A stretch of 64,000 nt of DNA. It comes from Microbacterium luticocti DSM 19459. GTDB lineage: Bacteria; Actinomycetota; Actinomycetes; Actinomycetales; Microbacteriaceae. Location of the stretch: positions 1 to 64,000 of the forward strand of contig NZ_AULS01000014.1 of assembly GCF_000422405.1 (NCBI RefSeq). Reading direction: 5' to 3'. This document shows, piece after piece, positions 34,850-43,471 of the stretch. The notes beneath the pieces are model-generated. The model was not told the DNA's origin and did no database searches. It saw only the letters and a list, made by a program, of their open reading frames with translations. Within the stretch, counting starts at the first letter, position 1, and every line of letters starts with the position of its first letter. The position numbers were made by a program, and so were the translations under genes.

Positions 34850-34990
34850 TTCTGAGACATGCCCGCCCAGCATGTCCCAGAAACTGCGACCCCGGATGCC
34901 AGGAACCCACACGTTCTGAGACACGCGCCCTGACCATGTCCCAGAAACTGCGACCCCGGGTGCCAGCAAGCCACACGTTCTGAGACATGC
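34850..34990. terminator. 64-bp repeat of inverted TTCTGAGACATG / CATGTCCCAGAA stems
   Basis: TTCTGAGACAT-type arms start at 34850, 34914 and 34978 (period 64). Each of the first two is followed by CATGTCCCAGAA, an 11/12 complementary arm 9 nt away. It lies between the convergent nuclease and esterase genes, so a bidirectional terminator role is plausible. The core GTCYCAGAA relates it to the arrays at 13 and 25 kb. Confidence 0.65.
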
Positions 34991-35068
34991 CCGGCGACGC
35001 AGGTCTCGCGGGAGCATGCACGCCGGCCAGATTGCCTTGAGCCCCAGCACCGACTGCGGAGACACGAC

Positions 35069-36565
35069 CTACCGCGGCGAACCGGGCGAAGGCGCCGGGT
35101 GCGGGCTCGGCTGCCCGGACGGCGGGGTCGGCGCCACCGGCGCAGGCCCGGGACGAGGACTGGGCTGCGATGCCGGCTTCGGATTCGCCGGCGGTGCGAC
35201 CCGCGTCGCGTCGTACTCGACCGCGGTCACGGCGGTGGCACCGCGCAGCTGGCCGAGCACCTGCTGCATGCGCTGGGTGCGTGGGTCGGTCGCGGCATCC
35301 ACCAGGCGCGCCGTGCCGACGTAGACCGAGAGATGATGCGGCGCGAGCGTGAGGTCGCCCGGCCGCGGCATGGGGTCGCCGACGCGCTCGACGACGAGCG
35401 AGCCGGATGCTCCCACCTGCCCGGGTGACCCGCCCGCCGCCAGCGACTGGACCACATCATCGGTGTGCCGCAGCTGCACGCTCAGCGTCTCGGGACCGAC
35501 CTCCGCCTCGGTGGGCGAACCGGCGGTGACCAGCATCCGCGTGTCGTACCCGCCCTGTATCGCGAGCCGGTCGACGATCATGCCGCCCAACGAGTGCCCG
35601 AACAGATACACGGTCGCCCCCTCCGGCACGCCCGCATCGTACAGCGCCTGGACGACGGCGTCGTACGCCGACGCATCCTGCCCCAGGTACAGCTGCGTGT
35701 CGGAGTGCAGGTCGAACGGGTCCGTTCCCGGCACCGGTGAGAAGTCACGCGTGCCCGCGACATACACCGCATACCGGGTGCTGCCGTCGGGCATCGTGTA
35801 CGTCTCGACCCGCACCCGGGCGTCGTCGGGGATCCGCCCCAGCGCGTCGGCGAGGCCGTCGGGCGGCACGGCGGTCGAACTCGCACCGACCTGCGTCACC
35901 TCGACCGGCTCGCCCGCGCCGACGAGCCGACTGCCCTGCGCGATGGTGCCGGCACCGAGCATGCGGATCAGCGCCTGTGCGCCCTGCGCGGCCTCCGGCA
36001 ACCGGCTCGCCGCGGCCAGCAGCACGATCCCGAGCGCCGGCGAGACCACGAACGCCAACGGCAGGTACAGGTACCCTCCGGCGTTGGCCGGTGAGCTCAG
36101 CTGCGCCCCGATCGACAGGTCGCGGGCGGTCACCGCCGCGTCGGCCCGCGCGACGGCGTCAGGATGCCGCTGTTCCACGGCCCGCAGTCCGTACACCGCA
36201 CCGATCACCTCACCGGGACCGGCGCCCGGCCACAGCGCCATCATCGCCCGCGCCCGGGCCTCGACCACGTCGTAGGTGTCGGCGAGCTCGCGCAGGTCGT
36301 GGACGATCTGGGCGAGCTCGTCGGCGGTGGCTGCGGCATCCGTCGACGCCCGCGTCAGCAGGTCGGGGATCGCCGCCGCGTACGCCGGGGCGGGCACCGC
36401 GGCCACCACGGCGCGGCTCTGCGTCAGCAGGTCGTGCGCGACGGCGCACAGCCGGTCGTCGAGCACCGCGAACCGGGCGGCCGCGTCCCGCAGTGAGCCG
36501 GTGTCGACCGCCACCACCCCGCCGGAGCGGATGTCGATGTCATCGTCGCTGCCCGTCGCCCTCAC
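35069..36565 (-). CDS. T7SS-substrate-like alpha/beta-hydrolase (lipase/esterase)
   Basis: 498 aa from GTG 36565. Residues 1-120 are helical and resemble ESX-type heads (long amphipathic helices, no W-x-G visible). A hydrophobic patch near 170-190 (LYLPLAFVVSPALGIVLLAA) follows. The hydrolase domain (about 225-440) has the nucleophile elbow FGHSLGGM and a preceding YAVYVAGTRDFS, close in plan to the DUF1023 effector at 10195. The C-terminus is a Pro/Ser-rich tail. The upstream partner at 36752 is a WXG100-like small protein. Likely a second, unlinked T7SS cargo. No signal peptide. Confidence 0.75.
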   Translation of the reverse strand: MRATGSDDDIDIRSGGVVAVDTGSLRDAAARFAVLDDRLCAVAHDLLTQSRAVVAAVPAPAYAAAIPDLLTRASTDAAATADELAQIVHDLRELADTYDVVEARARAMMALWPGAGPGEVIGAVYGLRAVEQRHPDAVARADAAVTARDLSIGAQLSSPANAGGYLYLPLAFVVSPALGIVLLAAASRLPEAAQGAQALIRMLGAGTIAQGSRLVGAGEPVEVTQVGASSTAVPPDGLADALGRIPDDARVRVETYTMPDGSTRYAVYVAGTRDFSPVPGTDPFDLHSDTQLYLGQDASAYDAVVQALYDAGVPEGATVYLFGHSLGGMIVDRLAIQGGYDTRMLVTAGSPTEAEVGPETLSVQLRHTDDVVQSLAAGGSPGQVGASGSLVVERVGDPMPRPGDLTLAPHHLSVYVGTARLVDAATDPRTQRMQQVLGQLRGATAVTAVEYDATRVAPPANPKPASQPSPRPGPAPVAPTPPSGQPSPHPAPSPGSPR

Positions 36566-36751
36566 CTCCGTCGTCGGTCGCCGTCATGCCGCCCCCGGCG
36601 GCCGTCACGTGTCGCGCCCCCACAGGTCGCCCCCGCCCCCGGGTCACCCTCACCTCCGTCATCCGCCCCCGGCGGCCGTCACGTGTCCCGCCCCCACACG
36701 CCACGCCGCCCCCTCACGTCACCCCCGCCTTCACCTCCGTCATCGGCCCCC
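36566..36751. repeat. Repeats copying the flanking gene ends
   Basis: CTCACGTCACCCCCGC, the 3' end and stop of the minus-strand gene at 36752, recurs 38 bp away at 36713. GGCGGCCGTCACGTGTC occurs twice (near 36599 and 36673), and CTCACCTCCGTC-like blocks from the start of the esterase gene occur three times. No gene is supported. Confidence 0.7.
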
Positions 36752-37015
36752 TCACGTCACCCCCGCGGCCGCCGCAGCCGCCCGCAGTGCCCGCACCCGT
36801 TCCTGCTGGTCCGCCACGTCGTCGGCCAGGCGAGCCAGCCGGTCGGCGAGCGCCTCGGATTGTGCGTGGTAACGGGCCACCGCACGCGCCCGCCATTGCG
36901 TGTCGGCGGCGATCCCGGCAGCATCCGCCCTCACCTGGTCGATCTCACGCACACAGCCGCCGAGCGCCCAGGCGACGGCATCCAGCGCCTGCAGCGTGTC
37001 GGTCACGGCGAACAT
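36752..37015 (-). CDS. Small WXG100-like helical protein, partner of the esterase
   Basis: 87 aa from ATG 37015 (MFAVTDTLQALDAVAWALGG). Two helices flank TQWRARAVARYHAQ, which aligns with the WXG100 turns WIGPAADRFKQDW and WYGPDAQRFTSDW, though Gly is replaced by Ala (W-R-A). The C-terminal helix is Leu/Arg-rich (RLARLADDVADQQERVRALR). The gene lies upstream of the esterase on the same strand. I infer a secretion partner or chaperone for it. Confidence 0.6.
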   Translation of the reverse strand: MFAVTDTLQALDAVAWALGGCVREIDQVRADAAGIAADTQWRARAVARYHAQSEALADRLARLADDVADQQERVRALRAAAAAAGVT

Positions 37016-37330
37016 GACTCCACGCTGGCACGTCGGCGGGGGCAGGATGCCTCGAACCGGTCGATCCGTGGACAACCCGCGCCCGGCGCCACCTGGGGAG
37101 GCGGCGATGCAGCTGTCCGGCAGAGCATCGAGTGCGCCGCATGTGCGCCGCGCTTCTGCTCTCGCCTGGAGTCGTCGCCGCACATAGTCGTCACGGTCGC
37201 GACCTTTCCGACCGTGCGCGACGACGACCGGTGAGGATGGGGTCACCCCGGCAGAGCGACACCCGCCGCTGCGCGCCCGCCGTTGCGCACCGGCTGTTGC
37301 GCGCCGGCGCGCAGCCCGCAGAATAGAGCC
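37016..37330. other. 315-bp divergent gap with an imperfect inverted repeat
   Basis: GTCGTCACGGTCG (37187-37199) pairs with CGACCGTGCGCGACGAC (37209-37225) with a 4-nt bulge. The CTTTCCGACC centre is shared with the repeat at 11970-12022. A CAGAAT -10 (37319-37324) lies 6 nt before the phosphatase ATG. No gene is supported. Confidence 0.5.
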
Positions 37331-37834
37331 ATGGCCGATGCACCCCCGCCCTTCCGGGTCGTGTTCGTGTGCACCGGCAACATCTGCCGCTCACCGATGG
37401 CCGAGGTCACGTTCCGCTGGTTCGCCGAATCGGTGGGCCTGGGCGACCGGGTGGTTTCGACGAGCGCCGGCACCGGCGACTGGCATGTCGGCGAACGCGC
37501 CGACCGGCGCACGCTCGCCGCGCTCGAGCGGCACGGCTACGACGGGTCCACGCACCGTGCCCGCCAGTTCGGCTACCGCGACTTCGACGAGAACGACCTT
37601 GTCGTCGCCCTCGACACCGGCCACGAGCGGGTACTGCACGAGTGGGCGCGCAGCGAGGAGGACGAGTCGAAGATCGCCCTGCTGCTGTCGTTCGACCAGC
37701 GCGCCGGCGGCGGGCTCGACGTGCCCGACCCCTACTATGCCGAGCCCGCGATGTTCGACGACGTGCTCGGTATGATCGAGAGCGCGTGCCGGGCGCTTTT
37801 CCGGCAGCTCGAACCCGCGATCCGCGCGGCCTGA
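37331..37834 (+). CDS. Low-molecular-weight protein-tyrosine phosphatase
   Basis: 167 aa. The P-loop VCTGNICRSPMAE (Cys nucleophile and Arg of CX4CRS) is at residues 13-25, and the general-acid Asp is in VPDPYYAEPAMFDDV, standard for LMW-PTPs. These cytosolic enzymes dephosphorylate protein tyrosines. The ATG lies 6 nt after CAGAAT, so a leaderless mRNA is likely. purB follows 98 bp downstream. The last codons are repeated after the stop. Confidence 0.93.
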   Translation: MADAPPPFRVVFVCTGNICRSPMAEVTFRWFAESVGLGDRVVSTSAGTGDWHVGERADRRTLAALERHGYDGSTHRARQFGYRDFDENDLVVALDTGHERVLHEWARSEEDESKIALLLSFDQRAGGGLDVPDPYYAEPAMFDDVLGMIESACRALFRQLEPAIRAA

Positions 37835-37890
37835 CCCGCGATCCGCGCGGCCCGGTCTCCGGTCCGCCTGACCCGCGATCCGCGCCGCCG
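37812..37890. repeat. Echo of the phosphatase 3' end
   Basis: CCCGCGATCCGCGCGGCC followed by the stop (TGA 37832-37834) is repeated immediately (37835-37852) and again in part near 37871 after another CTGA. The first period is 21 bp. Confidence 0.8.
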
Positions 37891-37932
37891 CACCGGTGGC
37901 ATCCGCCGCGGATCCCCGCGAAAGGGAGCCCC

Positions 37933-39306
37933 GTGACCACTCTTGCCCCGCAGCCTCTGAGCCCCCTCGACGGTCGATACCGGGACGCGGTCGCACCGCT
38001 CGGCGAGTACCTGTCCGAGGCCGGACTGAACCGCGCCCGCGTCGAGGTCGAGGTGGAGTGGCTCATCGCCCTCACCGATCGCGGCCTGTTCGGCACGCAG
38101 CCGTTGTCGGACGCCGACAAGAACCGCCTGCGCGACCTGTACCGCGAGTTCGGGCAGGCCGAGATCGACTGGCTCGCCGCCAAAGAAGCCGTCACCCACC
38201 ACGATGTGAAGGCCGTCGAATACCTGGTGCGCGACCGACTCGACACCCTGGGCCTCGGCCGTATCGCCGAGCTCACCCACTTCGCGTGCACCAGTGAGGA
38301 CGTGAACTCCGCGTCGTACGCGCTGACCGTCAAGCGGGCCGTCACCGAGGTGTGGCTGCCGAAGCTGCACGAGGTGATCGCGAAGATCGACACGCTTGCC
38401 CGGCAGCACGCCGACGCGCCCATGCTCGCCCGCACCCACGGGCAACCGGCGACGCCCACCACGATGGGCAAGGAACTGGCGGTGTTCGCGGCCCGGCTGC
38501 GCCGGGTGGCCGATCAGGTCGCGGCATCCGAGTTCCTTGCGAAGTTCTCGGGCGCGACCGGAACCTGGTCGGCGCACGTCGCGGCCGATCCCGAGGTCGA
38601 CTGGCCGGCGCTGTGCCGGCAGTTCATCGAGGGCCTGGGCATCGGCTTCAACCCGCTGACCACGCAGATCGAGTCGCACGACTGGCAGGTCGAGCTCTAC
38701 GATCGCGCGCGTCATGCCGGCGGCATCCTGCACAATCTGGCGACGGATGCCTGGACCTACATCTCACTCGGATACTTCACGCAGATCCCGGTCGCGGGCG
38801 CCACCGGGTCGTCGACGATGCCGCACAAGATCAACCCGATCCGGTTCGAGAACGCCGAGGCGAACCTCGAGATCGCCGGCGGGCTGTTCGCGACGCTCGC
38901 GCAGACGCTGGTGACCTCGCGCATGCAGCGCGACCTCACCGACTCGACCACGCAGCGCAACATCGGCGTCGCGTTCGGGCACTCGCTGCTCGCGCTCGAG
39001 AACCTGCTGAAGGGCCTGGACTCCATCGCGCTGTCGCGCGAGGCGCTGGCGGCCGACCTCGACGCGAACTGGGAGGTGCTCGCCGAGGCGATCCAGACCG
39101 TGGTGCGCGCCGAGATCGCCGCCGGCGACTCGCAGATCAGCGACCCGTACGCGCTGCTGAAGGACCTCACCCGCGGCCACCGCGTGGGGGCCGCGGGACT
39201 GGCCGCGTTCGTCGAAGGGCTCGACATCTCGGATGCCGCGAAGCAGCGCCTGCTCGCGCTGACCCCCGCCACCTACACCGGGCTGGCCGCGACGCTCGTG
39301 CCGTAG
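37933..39306 (+). CDS. purB: Adenylosuccinate lyase
   Basis: 457 aa from GTG 37933 (AAAGGGAG ribosome site). The fumarase/aspartase-superfamily signature GSSTMPHKINPIRFENAE is at about 295-312, with THFACTSEDVNS, ARTHGQPATPTTMGKE and LGYFTQIPV before it. The length and the late C-terminal position of catalytic motifs match bacterial PurB. It cleaves SAICAR and adenylosuccinate in purine synthesis. Cytosolic tetramer. No other pur gene is adjacent. Confidence 0.96.
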   Translation: MTTLAPQPLSPLDGRYRDAVAPLGEYLSEAGLNRARVEVEVEWLIALTDRGLFGTQPLSDADKNRLRDLYREFGQAEIDWLAAKEAVTHHDVKAVEYLVRDRLDTLGLGRIAELTHFACTSEDVNSASYALTVKRAVTEVWLPKLHEVIAKIDTLARQHADAPMLARTHGQPATPTTMGKELAVFAARLRRVADQVAASEFLAKFSGATGTWSAHVAADPEVDWPALCRQFIEGLGIGFNPLTTQIESHDWQVELYDRARHAGGILHNLATDAWTYISLGYFTQIPVAGATGSSTMPHKINPIRFENAEANLEIAGGLFATLAQTLVTSRMQRDLTDSTTQRNIGVAFGHSLLALENLLKGLDSIALSREALAADLDANWEVLAEAIQTVVRAEIAAGDSQISDPYALLKDLTRGHRVGAAGLAAFVEGLDISDAAKQRLLALTPATYTGLAATLVP

Positions 39307-39475
39307 CACCCGTCGCGGGCTCGTGCCGTCCGCCCTGCCGGGCTCGCCGTAGGCCTGCCGCGGCTCGTGCCGTAGCACCCGTCGCGGCCCGTACAGAGGC
39401 CCCGCCGGGACTCCTGCCGTACGCCCTGCCGCGGCCCGTGCCCTCCGCCCTGCGGCGGGTCGTGCAGACCCCCCG
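39294..39475. repeat. Echoes of the purB 3' end
   Basis: The 25 bases spanning the purB stop (39294-39318, beginning GCTCGTGCCGTAG) recur identically at 39363-39387. Degenerate copies (GCTCGTGCCGTCC, CTCCTGCCGTACG, CCCGTGCCCTCC) fill the rest of the gap up to the stop of the thioesterase. Confidence 0.85.
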
Positions 39476-40249
39476 CTATCGCGGGCGGACGGTCAGCGAC
39501 TGCTCGACCGCGCCGAGCGGGCCGCGCTCGTCGTGCAGGATCGTGTGGGTCAGGCCCATGCCGGTGGGCCCGAAGCTCACGGTGGTGTCGCAGCCGATCC
39601 AGTCATCGCCCGGCACGCGGAACAGGTGCGCGGTCAGGTCGATGTTCGGAAAGACCGCGGCCTCGGGCCCCACCCGCACCGTCACCCCGTTGACGAAGTC
39701 GATCATGCCCAGCAGCCGTGCGGTCGCGCTGACCGGTTCGTCGCCCAGCAGCGCCACACGCGGCCGTAGCCACGTCCACGCACGGCCCGGTTCCGCCTGA
39801 CGCCGGCGCGCCTCGACCGTGGTGACGAACTCGCCCGGCCACACCTCGGCCCCGCTCCACGGCGCGAGCTCGGCGCGCGGCGGCATCGGCGCGAACCCCG
39901 ATCCGGCCAGCGCCGCCGTGTCGGCCTGCTGCATCCACCACGCCCGCGCCGACACCGCCGGCCGGCCGTCATGGCTGAGCTGCGCCTCGACCAGCTCGAT
40001 CGTGCGCCCGGGCCGCAGCATCCGCACCGTCACCTCGACCTCGTCGATCGGCATCACGCCGAGGATGTCGTACGAGATGCGGGCCAGCTGCAGCGGCGCC
40101 TTACGCCGCGCGTGATGCTCGCGCTCAACCTCGTGCGCGATCAGGCCAAGGGCCGGCGCGATGTGCTGCTCGTCGGGGTCCCATGCCCCACCCACTCCGT
40201 CGTTGGCGCGAAAGCGCGTCTGATCCAGTCGTTCGAAGTACGCAGACAC
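39476..40249 (-). CDS. TesB-like acyl-CoA thioesterase family protein
   Basis: 257 aa from GTG 40249, which lies 6 nt after a TACGAT -10 box (40261-40256), so leaderless. The sequence reads as two hotdog halves: AYFERLDQTRFRANDGVGGA then HIAPALGLIAHEVERE and RISYDILGVMPIDEVEV in the first, RLLGMIDFVNGVTV and FPNIDLTAHLFRVPGDDWIG in the second. This is typical of actinobacterial thioesterases that hydrolyse acyl-CoA. It is near an acyl-CoA synthetase and its regulator, which fits fatty-acid handling. The substrate is unknown. Confidence 0.85.
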   Translation of the reverse strand: MSAYFERLDQTRFRANDGVGGAWDPDEQHIAPALGLIAHEVEREHHARRKAPLQLARISYDILGVMPIDEVEVTVRMLRPGRTIELVEAQLSHDGRPAVSARAWWMQQADTAALAGSGFAPMPPRAELAPWSGAEVWPGEFVTTVEARRRQAEPGRAWTWLRPRVALLGDEPVSATARLLGMIDFVNGVTVRVGPEAAVFPNIDLTAHLFRVPGDDWIGCDTTVSFGPTGMGLTHTILHDERGPLGAVEQSLTVRPR

Positions 40250-40350
40250 CCTCGCATCGTATGCCGGGGGCGCGTGCGGGCTCGAATCCGGATGCCACGG
40301 CCGCACCTCGCCCCGGGAAGCCGCAGCCGCGGCTGGCCGAGCCTGCGCCC

Positions 40351-41175
40351 CTACGGCAGCAGCCCGAACCGGCGGGCCTGCGCGACGGCCTCGGTGCGCC
40401 GGTGCGCGCCGAGCTTGCGCATGGCGCCACGCAGATACCCCTTCACCGTCTCGCGCTCCAGCCCCAGCCGCTCGGCGATCTCGATGTTCGTGCAGCCGAT
40501 CGCCACCAGCGCCAGCACGTCGGTCTCGCGCCCCGACAGCCTCACCGCGCCAGGCACTCCGCCTCCGGCCAGGCGCGCGACGATGGCGTCGAGCCGGTCG
40601 CGCAGCGCGTCGTCCTGGATGCCGCGGGCCAGCGCCCGCAGCTCGGCGTGCGCCAGGCGCACCTCCTCCCACTCCGGCGCCGTCGGCGCCTGGTCGACGG
40701 CGCGCAGCAGTGCCGTGGTCTCCAGCGACCGCATCCGTCTTTCGGTCGCCTCAGCGACCGCGACCTCGAACGCCACGTGCCGCGCGGTCTCGCGCATCGC
40801 GTCGACGACGGCCTGGCCGAACCCGGTCGAGGTGCGCGACGCCCCGTACAGCACGGCCCGCACCCGCCCGTCGGCCACGACCGGCACGCCGACGATCGAC
40901 CGCAGCCCCTCGGCCGAGACCGCCGGGTCGTACTGGTGGGTGATGCGCGCGTCCGACAGGTAGTCGGTGACCGTCGCGATGCGGGCTTCGGCGAGCACCC
41001 GCCCGCCCAGCCCGTGCCCGGACCGGATGACCAGCCCGCGCAGCGCTGTGGTGTCGGCACCCGAGGTCTGTGCGATCGTGAAGCTGCCGGGCGCGGTCAC
41101 CGCGCCGCCGAACGCGACCGGAAGCCGCGTCGCCTGCCGCATCGCGGCGAGCGCCCGCGTCAGTGAGGATTCCAC
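40351..41175 (-). CDS. GAF-LuxR transcriptional regulator, RamA-like
   Basis: 274 aa from GTG 41175 (GGAGGGAG). N-terminal GAF domain (about 20-150; LVIRSGHGLGGRVLAEARIA, RSIVGVPVVADGRVRAVLYG) and C-terminal LuxR helix-turn-helix (about 210-270; LSGRETDVLALVAIGCTNIE then IAERLGLERETVKGYLRGAM). Length and domain order match RamA, the acetate and carbon-flow regulator of Corynebacterium. A palindrome of runs of C and G (41225-41244) lies between it and the divergent acyl-CoA synthetase and fits the RamA type of site. It probably activates that gene. Effector unknown. Confidence 0.85.
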   Translation of the reverse strand: MESSLTRALAAMRQATRLPVAFGGAVTAPGSFTIAQTSGADTTALRGLVIRSGHGLGGRVLAEARIATVTDYLSDARITHQYDPAVSAEGLRSIVGVPVVADGRVRAVLYGASRTSTGFGQAVVDAMRETARHVAFEVAVAEATERRMRSLETTALLRAVDQAPTAPEWEEVRLAHAELRALARGIQDDALRDRLDAIVARLAGGGVPGAVRLSGRETDVLALVAIGCTNIEIAERLGLERETVKGYLRGAMRKLGAHRRTEAVAQARRFGLLP

Positions 41176-41224
41176 GACGACTCCCTCCGGCCTGGTTCAC
41201 TGTGCCACCTGGGCGCGCCGAAGT

Positions 41225-41244
41225 CCACCCCCGAACGGGGGTGG
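41225..41244. promoter_or_regulatory. Palindromic operator CCACCCCCGAACGGGGGTGG
   Basis: Perfect 9-bp arms around AA. RamA sites consist of AC4-5 or G4-6T runs, and here both are present head to head. If the synthetase mRNA starts at 41278 (7 nt after CAGGAT, 41265-41270), the operator centre is at about -43, a normal activator position. Confidence 0.7.
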
Positions 41245-41277
41245 TGACCCGCGGTGGCCTGCCCCAGGATGAGCGAC

Positions 41278-42900
41278 ATGCGCAACGAAGCACAGACCTC
41301 CTACGTGTCCGGGGCCGCCACGGCTCCCCTGCTCGGCCAGACCATCGGGCAGATGCTCGACGACGCCGCCGCCGCTTTCGGCGACCGCGAGGCGCTGGTC
41401 GAGGCATCCACGAACCGTCGCTGGACCTTCGCCCAGCTCAAAGAACAGGCCGACACCCTGGCCCTCGGCCTGCTCGAACTCGGCGTGCGGCAGGGCGACC
41501 GGGTCGGCATCTGGTCGCCCAACTGCGCCGAGTGGATCTTCACCCAGTACGCGACGGCGAAGATCGGCGCGATCCTCGTGAACGTCAACCCCGCCTACCG
41601 CACGCACGAACTCGACTACGTGCTGCGGCAGTCGGGCATGCGGCTGGTGGTCAGCGCGACCCGGTTCCGCACCACCGACTACGCCGGCATGCTCGCCGAG
41701 CTCGGCGCCTCGAACACCGTGTTCATCGGCACGCCCGACTGGGACGACCTCATGGCCCGCGGCGCCGCCACCGACCGGGCGGCGTTGACGGATGCCGCAG
41801 CCGCGCTGACGTTCGACCAGCCCATCAACATCCAGTACACGTCGGGCACGACCGGGTTCCCGAAGGGCGCGACGCTGTCGCACCACAACATCCTCAACAA
41901 CGGCTTCTTCGTGGGTGAGGGCGTCGGCTACACCGAGGCCGACCGGGTGTGCGTGCCGGTGCCGCTGTACCACTGCTTCGGCATGGTGATGGGGGTGCTC
42001 GGCGCGCACTCGCACGGCGCGTGCGTCGTGCTGCCGGCGCCGGTGTTCGACGCCGAGGCGACGCTGCAGTCGGTCCAGGACGAGGCCTGCACCGCGCTGT
42101 ACGGGGTGCCCACGATGTTCATCGCCGAACTCGGCCACCCGCGGTTCGCCGAGTTCGACTGCTCGTCGCTGCGCACCGGGATCATGGCCGGTTCGCCCTG
42201 CCCGGTGGAGGTGATGGAGCGGGTGATGACCGAGATGCACATGCCCGAAGTGGCCATCTGCTACGGCATGACCGAGACCTCGCCGGTGTCGACGATGACC
42301 TCACGCGACGACGACGTGGCCGCGCGCACGCAGACGATCGGCACCGTGATGCCGCACCTGGAGGTCAAGATCGTCGACGAGAACGGCCTGGTCGTGCCCC
42401 GCGGGGTGCCCGGCGAGCTGTGCACCCGCGGGTACTCGGTGATGCTCGGCTACTGGGACGAACCCGACAAGACCGCCGAGGCGATCGATGAGGCCCGGTG
42501 GATGCACACCGGCGACATCGCCACGATGGACCAGGACGGCCGGCTGAACATCGTCGGCCGCATCAAAGACATGATCATCCGCGGCGGTGAGAACATCTAC
42601 CCGCGCGAGATCGAGGAGTTCCTGTACCGGCACCCCGACATCTCGGACGTGCAGGTGATCGGCGTTCCCGACGAGGTCTACGGCGAAGAGATCATGGCGT
42701 GGGTGGTGATGCGTCCCGGTGCCGAGCCGCTGGGCGCCGACGACGTGCGCGCGTTCGCGACCGGGCGGCTCACCCACTTCAAGATCCCGCGGTACGTGCA
42801 CGTGGTCGACGCGTTCCCGATGACGGTGACCGGGAAGGTGCGCAAGGTCGAGATGCGCGAGCGGGCGATCGAGCTGCTCGCCGCGATGCGCGCGAGCTGA
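41278..42900 (+). CDS. AMP-dependent fatty-acid/acyl-CoA synthetase
   Basis: 540 aa from ATG 41278, preferred because CAGGAT lies 7 nt upstream as in other leaderless genes here; ATG 41269 is in frame but would overlap the -10. Motifs: [18 protein letters not shown] (ATP binding), [50 protein letters not shown] and a terminal [10 protein letters not shown] with the catalytic Lys. It activates a medium or long acyl group to acyl-CoA. Controlled by the divergent RamA-like regulator through 41225-41244. Confidence 0.93.
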   Translation: MRNEAQTSYVSGAATAPLLGQTIGQMLDDAAAAFGDREALVEASTNRRWTFAQLKEQADTLALGLLELGVRQGDRVGIWSPNCAEWIFTQYATAKIGAILVNVNPAYRTHELDYVLRQSGMRLVVSATRFRTTDYAGMLAELGASNTVFIGTPDWDDLMARGAATDRAALTDAAAALTFDQPINIQYTSGTTGFPKGATLSHHNILNNGFFVGEGVGYTEADRVCVPVPLYHCFGMVMGVLGAHSHGACVVLPAPVFDAEATLQSVQDEACTALYGVPTMFIAELGHPRFAEFDCSSLRTGIMAGSPCPVEVMERVMTEMHMPEVAICYGMTETSPVSTMTSRDDDVAARTQTIGTVMPHLEVKIVDENGLVVPRGVPGELCTRGYSVMLGYWDEPDKTAEAIDEARWMHTGDIATMDQDGRLNIVGRIKDMIIRGGENIYPREIEEFLYRHPDISDVQVIGVPDEVYGEEIMAWVVMRPGAEPLGADDVRAFATGRLTHFKIPRYVHVVDAFPMTVTGKVRKVEMRERAIELLAAMRAS

Positions 42901-42942
42901 GGCGCGCGGGGGCGAGGTGGGTGCGGCCCGCCGGTGCGATCG

Positions 42943-43062
42943 CCGGATGCCTCAGGCCCGAGGGTCGTCGTCGGCACCGGGCGCGCCGGGCGCGGGCATG
43001 CGACCGTCGGATGCCTCAGACCTGAGGGTCGTCGTCGGCACCGGGCGCGGGCGTGCGGCCCG
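42943..43062. repeat. Echo of the 3' end of the minus-strand membrane-protein gene
   Basis: GGATGCCTCAGRCCYGAGGG with the following GTCGTCGTCGGCACCGGGCG is present at the gene end (stop complement TCA 43016-43018) and again 64 bp beyond it (TCA 42952-42954). Lies in a convergent gap. Confidence 0.75.
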
Positions 43063-43471
43063 CGGCATCCGTACCGCCGGCCGGGGCCGTGCTGCCGGTC
43101 TGACCGACGGTGCCGGCGGCGGTGGAACCCGCGCCGGCGGGGCCGGCGGCATCCGCCCGCTTCGCCTTCTCGGCGGCGACGGCCTGATCGCGCGCGATGA
43201 GCACGGGCTTGTCGACGGGGTGCGTGATCTGTTCGGGCTGCACCATGAGCAGCAGCAGCGAGATCACCACGATCGTGACGATGAAGGTGATGCCGGCGAC
43301 GATCAGGCCGACCACGAGCGCGTGCACGCTCTCGCCGGGAAAGCGGTTCTGGAAGAACCCCATCGACACGAGCGTCACCACCCCAGCGAACAGCGCGGCG
43401 ATCAGGGCGAGGCCCAGCAGCTGGGCGGGCTTCATCAGGTCGCGGCGAGTGGTGGGGCGCTTCTCGGTCAT
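43016..43471 (-). CDS. Two-span membrane protein, function unknown
   Basis: 151 aa: two spans (about 17-38, LLGLALIAALFAGVVTLVSM; about 48-76, HALVVGLIVAGITFIVTIVV), then a cytosolic loop and a Gly/Ala/Thr tail. The pattern recalls amino-acid transporter accessory or ABC-subunit-like membrane proteins, but I do not recognise the family. Its ATG overlaps the stop of the upstream 228-aa membrane protein by 4 bp (ATGA), so the two are translated together and probably act together. Confidence 0.75.
   Translation of the reverse strand: MTEKRPTTRRDLMKPAQLLGLALIAALFAGVVTLVSMGFFQNRFPGESVHALVVGLIVAGITFIVTIVVISLLLLMVQPEQITHPVDKPVLIARDQAVAAEKAKRADAAGPAGAGSTAAGTVGQTGSTAPAGGTDAAGRTPAPGADDDPQV

Noticed and set aside
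37369..37932. Upstream extension of the purB frame to 37369
   Set aside because: The extension is an Arg-rich shadow of the phosphatase gene; PurB homology and the AAAGGGAG site begin at 37933.
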